A stretch of DNA of 45,655 nucleotides from Stentor coeruleus. Its lineage: Eukaryota; Ciliophora; Heterotrichea; Heterotrichida; Stentoridae. The translations under genes and the position numbers were made by a program. The stretch spans positions 1-45,655 of the forward strand of contig MPUH01000567.1 in assembly GCA_001970955.1 (NCBI GenBank). The letters run 5' to 3'. The notes beneath the pieces are model-generated. The model had not been told where the DNA came from. It ran no database searches and worked only from the letters and a program-made list of their open reading frames with translations. Shown here in pieces: positions 9,599 to 19,989 of this stretch (positions within the stretch are counted from its first letter, which is position 1; every line of letters starts with the position of its first letter).

Positions 9599-10376
9599 AT
9601 GAGTGATTTTTTCTCTTGGATATTAAAAATGATAGTTTTTTATATCATTTTAGCTGGGCATTTCGCGTATTTTACCTTTTTGATAGCTAATGTGCTGGTT
9701 TTTAATAAACTTAAAGCTGTTAAAGGCCCAGAAAATGAAATTGTGGCTATTAACCCACATGTTACTCATCTTGGAAATGATTCAACTAGTCCTCGGCCAA
9801 ATTACAAGAAAAAGAACCTGACTATTGAAATACCCGATTTGAGTATGGAAGCTGAGGATACAGAGATGATATTTATAAGAAAGTATTACAAAGTAAAAAA
9901 CTATTTAGGCACAATGTTTCCCAATAATGTTGATATCAGAAAATGCTGCAAAAATATCTAAAAACGCGCGAATTACTATATGGTTTACTTTGCTTATTTG
10001 TGAATTTTATGTCAATTCTCTAATACTTTTAAATGATTCTATTGCTGTAAGTTCATTTGTCGCTTGTTTGATATGTTCACCTATAAGCTTTGTTTTTACT
10101 ATTGTTTTTAGGTTTACAGTATTAGTTATTTAGAATTCTTTGAGATGGCTTTGGGTTGTTTTAGGATATGGGATAGTTTTTATTTTGTCTGGGGTTTTGA
10201 CTTTTTGTTCGATTTTTGTCGAGATTGATGAACCTGAGTTGTTTGTTGCTAGTTGTGCGATTTTGGTGTTTGTAGAGTTGGCTTTTATGGAACCAATTAA
10301 AACTTTGATTAAAGCGATTGGGTTGTTGATGGTTAAGGAATTTGATTCTATAGTCTGGTTTTGTGAGGATTTATGA
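9599..10376 (+). CDS. five-helix membrane protein with two micro-introns
   Basis: Three apparent ORFs join into one 248-residue protein when a 16-base intron (9893-9908) and a 15-base intron (10119-10133) are removed. The spliced frame is open throughout. Predicted helices lie near residues 6-34, 120-140, 146-168, 176-203 and 210-238, with a soluble loop at about 40-110. The final hydrophobic part (AFMEPIKTLIKAIGLLMVK) loosely resembles the last helices of ciliate polycystin-like proteins, but I would not name it on that basis. It lies only 26 bases after the transhydrogenase stop on the same strand, so untranslated regions must be very short. Confidence 0.75.
9893..9908 (+). other. 16-nt intron
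   Basis: GTAAAAAACTATTTAG, in phase 0. Removal moves the frame from the first ORF into the second. An A sits six bases from the 3' end, as in the 15-nt introns of this window. Confidence 0.85.
10119..10133 (+). other. 15-nt intron
   Basis: GTATTAGTTATTTAG, in phase 0. It contains the in-frame TAG that would otherwise end the second ORF. Removal joins RFT to NSLRWLW. Confidence 0.88.
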
Positions 10377-11118
10377 TAATATAATTTATGAGTTTATGTG
10401 ATGGAGAACCTTGAGGATAGGCGATTATATTTGAGAGTTTATATTGTGAAATTTTATAGAAGCGAAATATGAATTTAAATGCAAGTAGGATAAGAAAATA
10501 AACTACATAAAGTATATAAGGATATAAAGGATATGAATATATAAATGATATATATGATATAAGTAAATGATATTGTTTTTGATAGGCATGAAAATATTTA
10601 TTATTATTATATTATTGAATAAAGATTGCATGTAGTGTGCTATTAAATATTTTTACAGTTCTAGTAAAAATTTGTTCAAAGTAGGGCAGCTTAAGTAAAT
10701 TTATATAAGAAGTTTAGCAAATATTCTTTCAAATTTATATATATTTTATGTTAATAAAAGATTTATATAAGAGAGTATAAGTTATTCTGATACTATAATT
10801 TGCGATTTAAACAAAATATGATATTAAATTTGAAGGCAACCTTTAAGATGAAATTTGCATGTATTTTTCTAAATTGATTTAATAGGTGAAGTTAAATCCC
10901 ATATTCTAACCTAAAATACTGACACATCACTGATAATCCTCTCACAAACTTCCCTCATAATCATATTTTATAATCTCACCTATTTTTAATTCCATAAAAT
11001 TTATTCTATACCAAATCGCAAAAAACTCTCCATTCTCCTTTCAGAATGTAACCAACTTCAATCCTCACTCATAGAAACCTGGAAATCAGTGTCAAAAAAT
11101 ACTTCTACAAGCAGATAC
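10377..11118. other. intergenic region with skew switch
   Basis: The first part is G-richer than C; from about 10,890 the plus strand becomes strongly C over G up to the next gene. A GTG at 11089 extends the next frame, but no upstream in-frame ATG is seen. Confidence 0.5.
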
Positions 11119-11703
11119 ATGGTTAGCAGCCTAAAAAAATCCTTAGACAACTCTATTGAAAACGAGCATTTCAAAAAAGAATTCGAAAAGCATCGTAAAA
11201 AACCTATAAAAAAACAAATCAAAATCTCAGAAGTCCAAAAAAAAATAGACTCTATCCTAAAATCCCCACGATTATCAGATAAATTCGCATTAAAAAGAAG
11301 TGACTATAGAAGCCTTCCAAGAGATGAAGATAGATTATTTGTAAACACAGATGAAATAATAACAAAAGAAGCAAGAGATATGCTAGAGCATAACAAAAGA
11401 AATTTCGGGGAACATTTTCCTAATAACATCATATTTACAGAAGACTATCAGTATAAAAAACATAAAAAATCCTTACCAAAACTGTCAAGGAAAAATTCTG
11501 AGTATAAACCAAAGATTTTGCAGATGAGTGAAATAAAGAAACCATCAGGGTCTGTAAGTCAAATGCTTTTCCCTTATATTTTTAAGAAACCTTTAGTTAA
11601 AGAGGAAAAGGAACTTTTGGCGTCGATTATTATGGAAAAAAAAATGATTTCTCAGAGAAAGTCGGTTCAGAAGTATTTGATACAGAGGCCTTTAAGGGTT
11701 TAG
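11119..11703 (+). CDS. basic hypothetical protein
   Basis: Not recognised. The ATG at 11119 gives 194 residues; the frame stays open upstream only to a GTG, which is unlikely as a eukaryotic start. The protein is very rich in Lys and Arg with several short charged helices (for example KKPIKKQIKISEVQKKIDSI) and a lysine-rich middle (YKKHKKSLPKLSRK). There is no signal peptide, membrane segment or known domain. The composition suggests a cytoskeletal, ciliary or nucleic-acid-binding structural protein, which is only an impression. Confidence 0.6.
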   Translation: MVSSLKKSLDNSIENEHFKKEFEKHRKKPIKKQIKISEVQKKIDSILKSPRLSDKFALKRSDYRSLPRDEDRLFVNTDEIITKEARDMLEHNKRNFGEHFPNNIIFTEDYQYKKHKKSLPKLSRKNSEYKPKILQMSEIKKPSGSVSQMLFPYIFKKPLVKEEKELLASIIMEKKMISQRKSVQKYLIQRPLRV

Positions 11704-12659
11704 TAGGATAATATTATTTTTTGTTTATTTATGTGTATTTGTATAAGTTTTTCTTAGGTTTGTGAGATTTTTTTTGGAAATATAGTTGGAGGAGTTAGTT
11801 TTTAGGAAATTGATTAAATTGAAGACTTTCGATGAGGATTAGGGGTAGATGGCAAGAATAATGATGTGTAAAAAAAATAGTGGAAGAAGGATATTTATGA
11901 GGTTTTGAAATTTGGGCTTAGTTTTTATGGGATTTTTTTAATGGTTTAGTGGAAAAAATATGTGAAGTTTTTTAAGTTTGAGTTTGGCTTTGGCTTATGC
12001 TTATGCTTTTTCAGGTTTAGAATTTGGCTTTAGAATTTATAAAATAGAAATTTATTCGATTTTTTTTACTTGGAAATTTTAAAACTTTAATTTGCTATTT
12101 TATTACTGAAATTAGTGCTCAATAAGATTTTTTTTACTTAGAAAATTTATCACTTTAATTTGGTTTGTATTTCTTTAATAAATTATTAATAAGCATTAAT
12201 TTTATATATTTTTGATTTACCATATAGAATATCATAGAAATATAATTATTTTCTTATTACTAAGTAATAAAACTTGCTATTAATCCTATACAAAAACTAT
12301 ATATAAAAAATATAACCCGTATATAAATGTCATAGTGCCAGTTTTATTTTAATCTGATATCTTTATGCGTTAAAAATAGCACAATCATAAAACAATTCTA
12401 ACTCTAAAGCAACCTCAAAGCATCAAAAATATATAAAAAAGTCTTCCTTTAATAAAAAAAATCCAAAAAGTCCTGAAAAGTCTTACCCCTTCCATATCTT
12501 TAATGACCTAATTTTTTTCCACTAATAAGCCGCATTGACAAACCTCATAACCTTTTTTTATATAATTACCACATTTTATCATATATATCTATTACCTAAA
12601 CTTCTTAATCCTAGATAATTAGCATAAAAAGTCTATAAAAAATGTTCTAATAATAATAA
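11704..12659. other. intergenic region with strong strand-skew reversal
   Basis: Bases 11701-11940 contain 59 G and 5 C by hand count. Composition then reverses, and about 12,380-12,640 is C-rich and G-poor before the next plus-strand gene. Near 12,055 and 12,125 there are two imperfect copies of a GATTTTTTTTACTT-containing segment. No gene is seen. Confidence 0.6.
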
Positions 12660-13730
12660 ATGAAAAGCAAATCTTCATCAAGTTATTCTGAATCAGATGA
12701 GAAAATACTAAAAAGCATGTCTAGCAAAGATCAAAGTAGAAGCGATGATGATGCTCTAAATGAATTTATGGCTAAGCTTAAAGAAAGTCAAGATCAAGAA
12801 ACTAATAGTCTTGAAGAGGAAAAAAAAGAAAAATCATCACATGAAGGAATTAAAATTAAACCTATTATAAAAAAGAAATCAACAGGTGAACTTGATCATA
12901 GAAATAGTGTCAATTTTCAAGAACCTGATTTATTAAATTCTGGGGTAAGGGATAACTATACAGGTGATGAAGATGAGAAAAATAACATGAAAAACTCTAG
13001 TTTGCAATATAAACAAATTGCATATAGCGGTAAAGCTGAAGGGTATTTGAAAATTATAAATCATATTAAAAAAACAGCTTTTGTTAAAGAGAATTACTGG
13101 ATTGAAAAGAAGTTTATAAAAATATGCTGGTGCTTTAAGAAGTCTATTGAGTTAACACCTGATAAAGATCAGAATTTAATGAAGATAATAGATTTGTGGC
13201 ATAAAAATTATGACAATTACTCACAGACTCATAAAGATATATTATTTACATACTACAAATTCTACTTTCAAAACCCAAGCTTTATCAACGAAGCAAATGT
13301 CTGGAAAAAACTAGGTTTTTGCTGCGGATTTACTGATAAAAAGAAAAACGAACTAAAAGACCAAGGCATTGTATTAACTCTATTACATATACTTTACATC
13401 CTAACTTATAAAACACAACTTGCAACTCGTCTTGATAACATTAATTCACAAACCGAAGAAGGAAAAGATAATAGCACAAGGATAATAAAGCCTTTGATAA
13501 TGATAATGGAAAATAGTATTGGGAATTTGAGAAGATCATGCCTAAATTCTTATATAAACAATGATGAAAATTACGATGAAATTGAGATATTTTTTTTATA
13601 TAACACTGGAGTTGTTGATTTAATTGTGGAAAATTACGAAAAAACTAAAGTTTTATCAGTGAATGAACTTCTCAAAAAGACAAATCGCAGTTTTGAAAAA
13701 TGGATACTTAGAGGCCAGAACTGCAAGTGA
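12660..13730 (+). CDS. hypothetical protein, weakly ELMO-like
   Basis: A 356-residue protein. The first 110 residues are disordered and rich in Ser, Asp, Glu and Lys (MKSKSSSSYSESDEKIL). The rest is a compact alpha-helical domain. Residues about 188-250 contain HKDILFTYYKFYF, then WKKLGFCCGF, then KDQGIVLTLLHILYIL. This echoes the W..GFQ...P..D.RG.G pattern of ELMO domains, which act with DOCK proteins or as GAPs for small ARF-like GTPases. The match is by eye and several signature residues are missing. It converges with the downstream USP gene across 125 bases. Confidence 0.55.
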   Translation: MKSKSSSSYSESDEKILKSMSSKDQSRSDDDALNEFMAKLKESQDQETNSLEEEKKEKSSHEGIKIKPIIKKKSTGELDHRNSVNFQEPDLLNSGVRDNYTGDEDEKNNMKNSSLQYKQIAYSGKAEGYLKIINHIKKTAFVKENYWIEKKFIKICWCFKKSIELTPDKDQNLMKIIDLWHKNYDNYSQTHKDILFTYYKFYFQNPSFINEANVWKKLGFCCGFTDKKKNELKDQGIVLTLLHILYILTYKTQLATRLDNINSQTEEGKDNSTRIIKPLIMIMENSIGNLRRSCLNSYINNDENYDEIEIFFLYNTGVVDLIVENYEKTKVLSVNELLKKTNRSFEKWILRGQNCK

Positions 13731-13855
13731 TAAGTAACTTAATTATAATAGGTTAATTAGACACATAATATAAAACTAGCCTATTTTTACATAAAATATA
13801 AGCATTCTTATCAAATATAAAAGCCCTTTCAAAATCTAGCACACCTATCAAAATC

Positions 13856-16800
13856 CTAAGCAAAATTATATGTTAAGTTAATAACATTACTTGATGAAAA
13901 CTTCCTCCTCCTATAAAACAACATATACGCATTTTTAGCCACCTCCAAAGTATCAGGGTCTTCATTCATAGCATAAATATTCCCATCATCTATCAGAATC
14001 CACATATTTTCATTATCCTTCACAATTTTTAATAAAGTTGTATAATGTCCAGCACTCAATCCTCCTGAATGCAAAATTACCGCATATAAATCATATGCGT
14101 TCTGAAATACAGTCGTACTCAAAGTCATACCTCCACTAATCTCAACACCTCTAACCCATTGAGATATATCAAAAGCATAAAATGGTATAGATACAGCCTG
14201 ATCAATCTTATCAAGAATCCCATGCTGAAAAGCAAATCTTTTAAGACTTAAAATCAGTATATCAGGAACCCTTAAAATATCAACTTGCATATAAACTTCA
14301 TTTTTCGCACATTTCTCGCATTTAGAATCAAGTTTTTCTTTGTTCATAAACCCATCAAAACATTTTGATATGTCGATTGGTTTTCTAAAGTCCTTTAATT
14401 GTACTTCTTTTACACTTTCATGTTGTATAATTTCGCTTTTAAAATAGTTTTCTTTCCATTCAACGCCTATACAAAGATTTGTGAAAGATCGTAATTCGGT
14501 TTTATCTGACGGTAATGGGCAGCCTTCGCATTTTTTACATAAACCGCATTTCATTGTCATGAAATCTAAAAGCTTTAAAGCAAAAAGATCACTATCATCA
14601 TTTCTGTATATAGTTACATTTGAAAATTTCCCGACAACTATAGTAACAAGTTTGTGTAGGTCTGAATATGTGAACCAAGACCCAATACATGTGATTTGAG
14701 GGAAACCGATACCTTCAAGTTTATTATTTCTGAGAATTTGATGATAAATAACGATAAAGATAATTCTCGGGTTATCATTTGTCGTATGGGTTCTAAATGG
14801 AGCTAAAGCAATTTTATCATACTTCTCAGTCCTGTAATCATAATCGAATTCTATTGAAAATTTATCATCATTAATTTCCTTAATCTTTCCTGAAGCCCAA
14901 AGATTCTCCCCAACACAAACATCAACATGTTTATTTACAGCAAAAGGATCTAAATCATTTGAGTACTTAAGAAGTTTCTTACCAAGACCCTCAACTTCAG
15001 CTATAGTTGTCATAACTTCATATGCAAAAACATTTGTATTTTCACGTATATGACATAATATTGGATCGTTTTCAAACTTAGACAAATTCGTAAGTAGCGA
15101 TCCTTGATAATACTCTCCAAGTAAAAGGCATTCTTTAGGTGTACAGCATATATCAGAGACTTCTTTTATAAGCTCACTGATTTTAAAGAACTTATTTATA
15201 GCCACAGCAATTTGTATCACTTTACCATTCATATGTACGACTGTAACATTTATAGCAATTAACATATTTGCAGGTACAGGTAAACTTAGATTGTTAAAAA
15301 TTTCAAATAAAACTTTTTTATTGTTACAATTCCCACATGTTAAAGTTGTTCTTATTTGACCTCCACAGACATCAGTAATAAGTGATCCTTTACTTCCTTG
15401 TAAAGCTTTCCATTGTTCATCAGCTTTTTCTATTTCAACTGTTTTGTCTATAGGATTTTCTATAGCTAAACTATTTATAATATTCCCATCACCAACACGA
15501 CTTAGCTCTTCATATAAGATATCTAATATTAAGCTTAAGCATTCATGGCTATCATGTTGTTCTGTACTTCCAAACATAGGGAATTTTTTAATGAAGTTTT
15601 TATGGAATTTACTTGGGACTACTTTTGATGACTTACTATTGGCCATTTCTTTAGCTAGATGATTGATTTCAAGAGATAAAAGGACTTTTTCTTTAGATTT
15701 AGTAGGGTTTATATATGAAATTACTGAGTCACCAATGAAGAATTTTTCAAACATGGGTGTGTGGAGTAAGCATTGGAGGACTGAGTTTAAGAAACATGTG
15801 TTGCCAAGATTCATAAGCCCTGAGTGTCCTGGGATTATAACACTTGTGATTTTTAGATTTGATCTTTCGGGAATAATTTGCCTTGCGCTGTTAGTTGAGT
15901 TGATTGTAGAGTTGGGGTTGTTGTTGGGTAAATTGATTTTTATAGGGGGTTTTTGAACTTCTCTAGGCCAGATAATGACATTTTTTTCAATAGAACCGAT
16001 TTCTAAATAATAAACAGAATCTTCTTGTAAGTCACTTATTGGTATGTTATTATTAAGTACTTCCCAAATACTGTTAGTTTTATAGCTTAACCTCGCGTAA
16101 TCTTGAGCTTTTTCATACACTTTACAAGAATTAATCAGTAGTTCTCTAACAGTTTCAGTCTTGGAAACCGCAACCATCTTCTTTTTATCTCCAATTGCAC
16201 TACCGGAAATATCAAAAATGCCTATATAAAAACATGGTGGATACAATTCTATACTCAATTTATTATTCTCATATAAAACCTTTCTTTCTATAACAGGGCC
16301 ACCATCATACCAAGACATTAACTGATCCCATTGATCTCTTTTTACCCATATATAATCTTTATCTTGTGTTAATTCATTTCTCAATTTTGTACTATTAATG
16401 CTATCTAAAAGGTTCCTATTATCAATTTCTACTGGCCGATCTCCATATTTTACAGACTTCCTTCTATTATGTGGTAGGACATCAGCAAATTGATTTGTAC
16501 TTTTCTCACAATCTTCATCATTATCTATATCGTAATGAACATAATTTTTCCATACCTGCCACCATTCATTGCTTATAATATATACATATTCATTTTCTAT
16601 TAGTTTATCATTTTCTCGACGTTTTTCTAATATTATTTGCTTTTCAGTTAGAGATGTTGGGATTATTTCATATGGATATAGGAATTCACTAAGTTCAAAA
16701 TTTCTTAGAGACCAGTTTATAAAGTCTTCTTTTGGAATTGGGAATGTTTTAAGCTTTTCTTTGTGGAGGCGAATGTTTTCAGATGGGGTTAAGGAAAGTT

Positions 16801-17218
16801 TACGTAGATGAGAATGTTGGGAGCGTAAGAAAATGTCAAATTCGGATTCGTTGAGATAGTCGTCGGAATCACAGTCAAAGAGGATGAAGATAAATGTGGA
16901 TTGGTCTCTTTTTGTTGAGAGAAGGATTTGAGCAAGGACAAGGCAGAAATTCCGAAAGCTTATGGTTGGAGACCCATCGCTGAAGATTTGGAAGCATTTG
17001 TTTGTAACTTGAGGTGGGTAATCTCGAATAGCTGGGAATAGTGATAGTAGGCCTTTTTTATCAAGAATACTTGTATCTTTGAGGTTTTCGACGTATTTCT
17101 TGTTTAGGATATGGACTTGGTGCTCAGTGAAACGGTCTAAGAGCATGTTGTTTAAGATGAATGATCGTGCATCGAGGCTTATGCCAATGATTCTTTTCCT
17201 TCCCATACATGAACCCAT
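13856..17218 (-). CDS. USP32-like ubiquitin-specific protease
   Basis: A cysteine deubiquitinase of 1,120 residues with an USP32-type layout. The N-terminus MGSCMG fits dual acylation (myristate on Gly2, palmitate on Cys4). An EF-hand loop (DCDSDDYLNESEF) lies near 113-125. A DUSP-like domain follows (WWQVWKNYV and WVKRDQWDQLMSWYDG, about 205-330). The Cys box GLMNLGNTCFLNSVLQCL puts the catalytic Cys near 473, and the His box GGLSAGHYTTLL near 1050. The catalytic third residue is probably in WILIDDGN. Two CxxC pairs (CGNC and CEKC) can form the usual zinc finger. Between the boxes is a Tudor/Agenet-like insertion (VDVCVGENLWASGKI ... EKYDKIALAPF). It probably acts at membranes. Confidence 0.93.
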   Translation of the reverse strand: MGSCMGRKRIIGISLDARSFILNNMLLDRFTEHQVHILNKKYVENLKDTSILDKKGLLSLFPAIRDYPPQVTNKCFQIFSDGSPTISFRNFCLVLAQILLSTKRDQSTFIFILFDCDSDDYLNESEFDIFLRSQHSHLRKLSLTPSENIRLHKEKLKTFPIPKEDFINWSLRNFELSEFLYPYEIIPTSLTEKQIILEKRRENDKLIENEYVYIISNEWWQVWKNYVHYDIDNDEDCEKSTNQFADVLPHNRRKSVKYGDRPVEIDNRNLLDSINSTKLRNELTQDKDYIWVKRDQWDQLMSWYDGGPVIERKVLYENNKLSIELYPPCFYIGIFDISGSAIGDKKKMVAVSKTETVRELLINSCKVYEKAQDYARLSYKTNSIWEVLNNNIPISDLQEDSVYYLEIGSIEKNVIIWPREVQKPPIKINLPNNNPNSTINSTNSARQIIPERSNLKITSVIIPGHSGLMNLGNTCFLNSVLQCLLHTPMFEKFFIGDSVISYINPTKSKEKVLLSLEINHLAKEMANSKSSKVVPSKFHKNFIKKFPMFGSTEQHDSHECLSLILDILYEELSRVGDGNIINSLAIENPIDKTVEIEKADEQWKALQGSKGSLITDVCGGQIRTTLTCGNCNNKKVLFEIFNNLSLPVPANMLIAINVTVVHMNGKVIQIAVAINKFFKISELIKEVSDICCTPKECLLLGEYYQGSLLTNLSKFENDPILCHIRENTNVFAYEVMTTIAEVEGLGKKLLKYSNDLDPFAVNKHVDVCVGENLWASGKIKEINDDKFSIEFDYDYRTEKYDKIALAPFRTHTTNDNPRIIFIVIYHQILRNNKLEGIGFPQITCIGSWFTYSDLHKLVTIVVGKFSNVTIYRNDDSDLFALKLLDFMTMKCGLCKKCEGCPLPSDKTELRSFTNLCIGVEWKENYFKSEIIQHESVKEVQLKDFRKPIDISKCFDGFMNKEKLDSKCEKCAKNEVYMQVDILRVPDILILSLKRFAFQHGILDKIDQAVSIPFYAFDISQWVRGVEISGGMTLSTTVFQNAYDLYAVILHSGGLSAGHYTTLLKIVKDNENMWILIDDGNIYAMNEDPDTLEVAKNAYMLFYRRRKFSSSNVINLTYNFA

Positions 17219-18958
17219 ATTTATATATACTGTTATTGAAAGATTTTGTGTAAAAATTTTGATTAGTATGGAATAGATTATTTGGGTATTAGAAATTGTG
17301 ATAAGATGGAGAATTTTGAGTTTATTATAAGGAAAATAGATTTAATTAGGACTATCATTGCTGAAAATTATTATAAATATATGAAGATGAACAAAATCAA
17401 ATAATTGCAAATAGTTTATTGGATAATAAATTTATGTATGGAGTTTTGATACTATGAGAACTGTTAATATGCTTAAAAAATGCCCTAGCTCAAGTGATTA
17501 TTTCTATAAAGGAGACTTAATTTTGCTTTGATCAACTTAAAATTACATGAATACAATTATATTGTTTATATACAAAAAAACAACAATCTTTATTATCATA
17601 ATATAAACCTAATAATCTCATATTCAAACATATTTTTTGCATCTTACTAAAATCAACACAAAATCCTAATATTAATACTCAAAAGCTCTTATTGGGCTAG
17701 CAAGGCTTAACACACAAATGATTCAACAAGTCTAAAAATCCTTACCTCTAAAAAATTGAATACTGAATAAGCAAAAGTAAAAACCTCATATAAATCAGTA
17801 AGTTAAGCTTGAGTATATTAATAATCTTATAAATAGTCCTTTATTACAATCAGCACTAGAATATGCTAAAGAATATATCAAATATTAAATATTTTTAGCA
17901 TCAAGTCTCTAGTAATTCTGATATTGAATGCGGAGTTATTTAATCATAAGTTATAGTTTTTTAATAAAAAGATACTAAAAAACCAACGATATCGAGTTTA
18001 AATTCATATAATTAAGTTCCAGGTTGGACTTATACACCCACCAGAGTNTCTCTAGTAATTCTGATATTGAATGCGGAGTTATTTAATCATAAGTTATAGT
18101 TTTATAATAAAAAGATACTAAAAAATCAACGATATCGAGTTTAAATTCATATAATTAAGTTCCAGGTTGGACTTATACACCCACCAGAGTCTAAATTTAA
18201 TTAGTTTTCAGAACTTATGCTTTTTTTTACTCCCCTCAGAAAGATTTTAAATTAAGATCTTTAGGTATTTTTTCAATTTCATGAAACTAATCAAACCGCT
18301 TTTGGTAATCTATTATCAAATCCTCCAGAAGACATACAAAATACTGCTAATATTTTTTCCATAAACATTTTATAATTTCCTAGACACTATATCAAATAAT
18401 TCCTATTGCTTTATTCATCAATCACCAAAGCAAAGCTCTTCACTTTTCCTTTTTTATAAAAACTTTTTCTTTACAATTTTCTAAAGTTTTCCAATATTCT
18501 AAAAGAATTAACCTCAGCAAATAAACTCATGATTCCACTTAAATCTATAAGTTTTATTTTCTTAGGTATATACTTCAAATTTTATACTTAAAGGTGAACC
18601 CAAAGTATTTTTTTAATACAGAACTCCCACATTGTATAAAAGTGAATTTATCTATAAGTTCTTAACTGAGACCATGAATTTTTTGTTTTTATTTCAAAAA
18701 AAATCCTATAAACAAGCACCCTACCACGAGCCTACTTTTATGATATAATTTATTTATATGCTTATATAAGTTAAATATAAAAGCCTTATTGTAGGATTAT
18801 ATATAGAATCGATATTTATGATTAATTATATATAAAAAAAGATAAGACTTTACATTGAGAAGGAAATAATTGATTTATAAGACTTTGTGAAAAGTACTAT
18901 ACCATATTGAAAGTTTTCCATGAAATGTTCATTTATATATTACTGACTATTTAGCAGT
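17219..18958. other. 1.7-kb AT-rich intergenic region with an assembly duplication
   Basis: Bases 17,220-17,340 are G over C, the C-rich 5' flank of the minus-strand USP gene seen from the other strand. The 142-bp duplication lies at 17906-18190. A minus-strand frame at about 18,250-18,540 looks slightly protein-like but has five stops, no more than expected by chance. No gene is supported. Confidence 0.5.
17906..18190 (+). repeat. 142-bp direct repeat flanking a single N
   Basis: Bases 17906-18047 and 18049-18190 are the same 142-bp sequence with two substitutions, separated by one N at 18048. This fits two overlapping contig ends, possibly from different haplotypes, joined without merging. 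Confidence 0.92.
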
Positions 18959-19840
18959 ATGAATATTTTTGTTCTTAGTTTACAGATTATTGAATGCGCT
19001 ATGTTTCACTGTGATCAGCATGTGATTAAAATGATCTTGGAAAGTGCACAAATGCTATGTACAGCCTGTGTTATGACTGGCGGGAAGGCTGGGTATAAAC
19101 CTGCCCATAAAAATCACCCTTGCACATTGTGGGTTATGAGTTCTCTTTCAAATTGGAGGTGGCTTAAGTCATTAGCAATAGCTTTGAATGATGAATATAA
19201 ATACCGCTATAAAAAGGAAGTTGACCATAAAAGTATTAACGTTATAAATGAACTTGATGAACCGAAAATCGAAGACAAAGGACTCCTTCCTTTCGCTTTA
19301 GCAATGCCAGATGAGTTCCGTGATCCAGACCCAGTTTTAGCATATAGAAAATATTATGCTGGGGCTAAATACCGTTTTGCAACATGGAGATCAAGAGATA
19401 TTCCTCAATGGTATATAGACTTACGTAAAGAAATGGGAGGCAATGCCTTAAAAGAAATTCACTCTCTTCTTGATCCTGATAATATTAAGAAAAAAAGACA
19501 AGAGTCTATAGCAAAAGGTAAAAAAAAAGCTGAGGAAAAAAAAAGTCCAAAACCCATACAAAAAAAGACTCAGAAAAAAAAACCAATTATATCAAGCCCA
19601 GAAGCATCTGAAAGCTCAGAAAATGAATCACTTGAAGAAGATTCAGACGAGTATAAAGTTATTGAAAAAACTCAAGTAAAAAAACTAGAAAAAGAACCAA
19701 AATCAACAAAAGAGATCATCATGAAAGTACAAACAAGAAAAATGGTCTTAGCAGAAAAGTTAAAGAATGGACAAATGGAGACTCAGAAACGTAAGCTTAT
19801 CGAACAAAAAGTTCCAAGCAAAAGGGTTAAAAATAACTAG
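18959..19840 (+). CDS. phage/bacterial-type conserved protein with lysine-rich tail
   Basis: A 293-residue protein. Residues 1-165 resemble a family I recall from bacteriophages and bacteria, often left as hypothetical. Its landmarks are MNIF at the start, then HCDQHVIKMILESAQML, YKPAHKNHPCTLWV, PFALAMPDEF, AYRKYYAGAK and WRSRDIPQWY. The conserved His, Cys, Asp, Arg and Trp residues suggest an enzyme, possibly acting on nucleic acid, but the activity is unknown to me. Just after MNIFVL, acidic residues usual in the family are replaced (SLQ). The C-terminal 130 residues are a eukaryotic-looking low-complexity Lys/Ser/Glu tail with basic clusters that could be nuclear-localisation signals. Acquisition by horizontal transfer is plausible. 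Confidence 0.75.
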   Translation: MNIFVLSLQIIECAMFHCDQHVIKMILESAQMLCTACVMTGGKAGYKPAHKNHPCTLWVMSSLSNWRWLKSLAIALNDEYKYRYKKEVDHKSINVINELDEPKIEDKGLLPFALAMPDEFRDPDPVLAYRKYYAGAKYRFATWRSRDIPQWYIDLRKEMGGNALKEIHSLLDPDNIKKKRQESIAKGKKKAEEKKSPKPIQKKTQKKKPIISSPEASESSENESLEEDSDEYKVIEKTQVKKLEKEPKSTKEIIMKVQTRKMVLAEKLKNGQMETQKRKLIEQKVPSKRVKNN

Positions 19841-19989
19841 ATTTTTTTCATATATAGGATAATCTATTATATAAAAGCATACGCATATATATATTTATAT
19901 CATAATCAACTATAAAGTATATGATTTACCTACAAAATTGTATATGTTGAAAATATATTTGAAATAAGAAGGTTTGATAACTAAATTAT

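Noticed and set aside
6468..10376. Transhydrogenase and the following membrane gene as a bacterial operon
   Set aside because: The second gene contains two eukaryotic micro-introns and both share the local composition; close spacing is common in compact ciliate genomes.
11089..11118. GTG as start of the basic hypothetical protein
   Set aside because: Non-ATG starts are rare in eukaryotes; the ATG at 11119 is in frame and loses only ten residues.
17906..18190. N-flanked direct repeats as transposon ends, LTRs or target-site duplications
   Set aside because: Six of the seven pairs sit immediately on both sides of a single N with no element between, and lengths vary from 17 to about 169 bp, as expected for contig overlaps.
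18250..18540. Minus-strand protein-like frame
   Set aside because: Five stops in about 95 codons is no better than expected for DNA of this AT content, and no motif is recognisable.
18959..19000. A possible 15-nt intron GTTCTTAGTTTACAG just after MNIF
   Set aside because: It does not start with GTA like the five supported introns, the frame is open without splicing, and the unspliced spacing between MNIF and HCD fits the bacterial/phage family.
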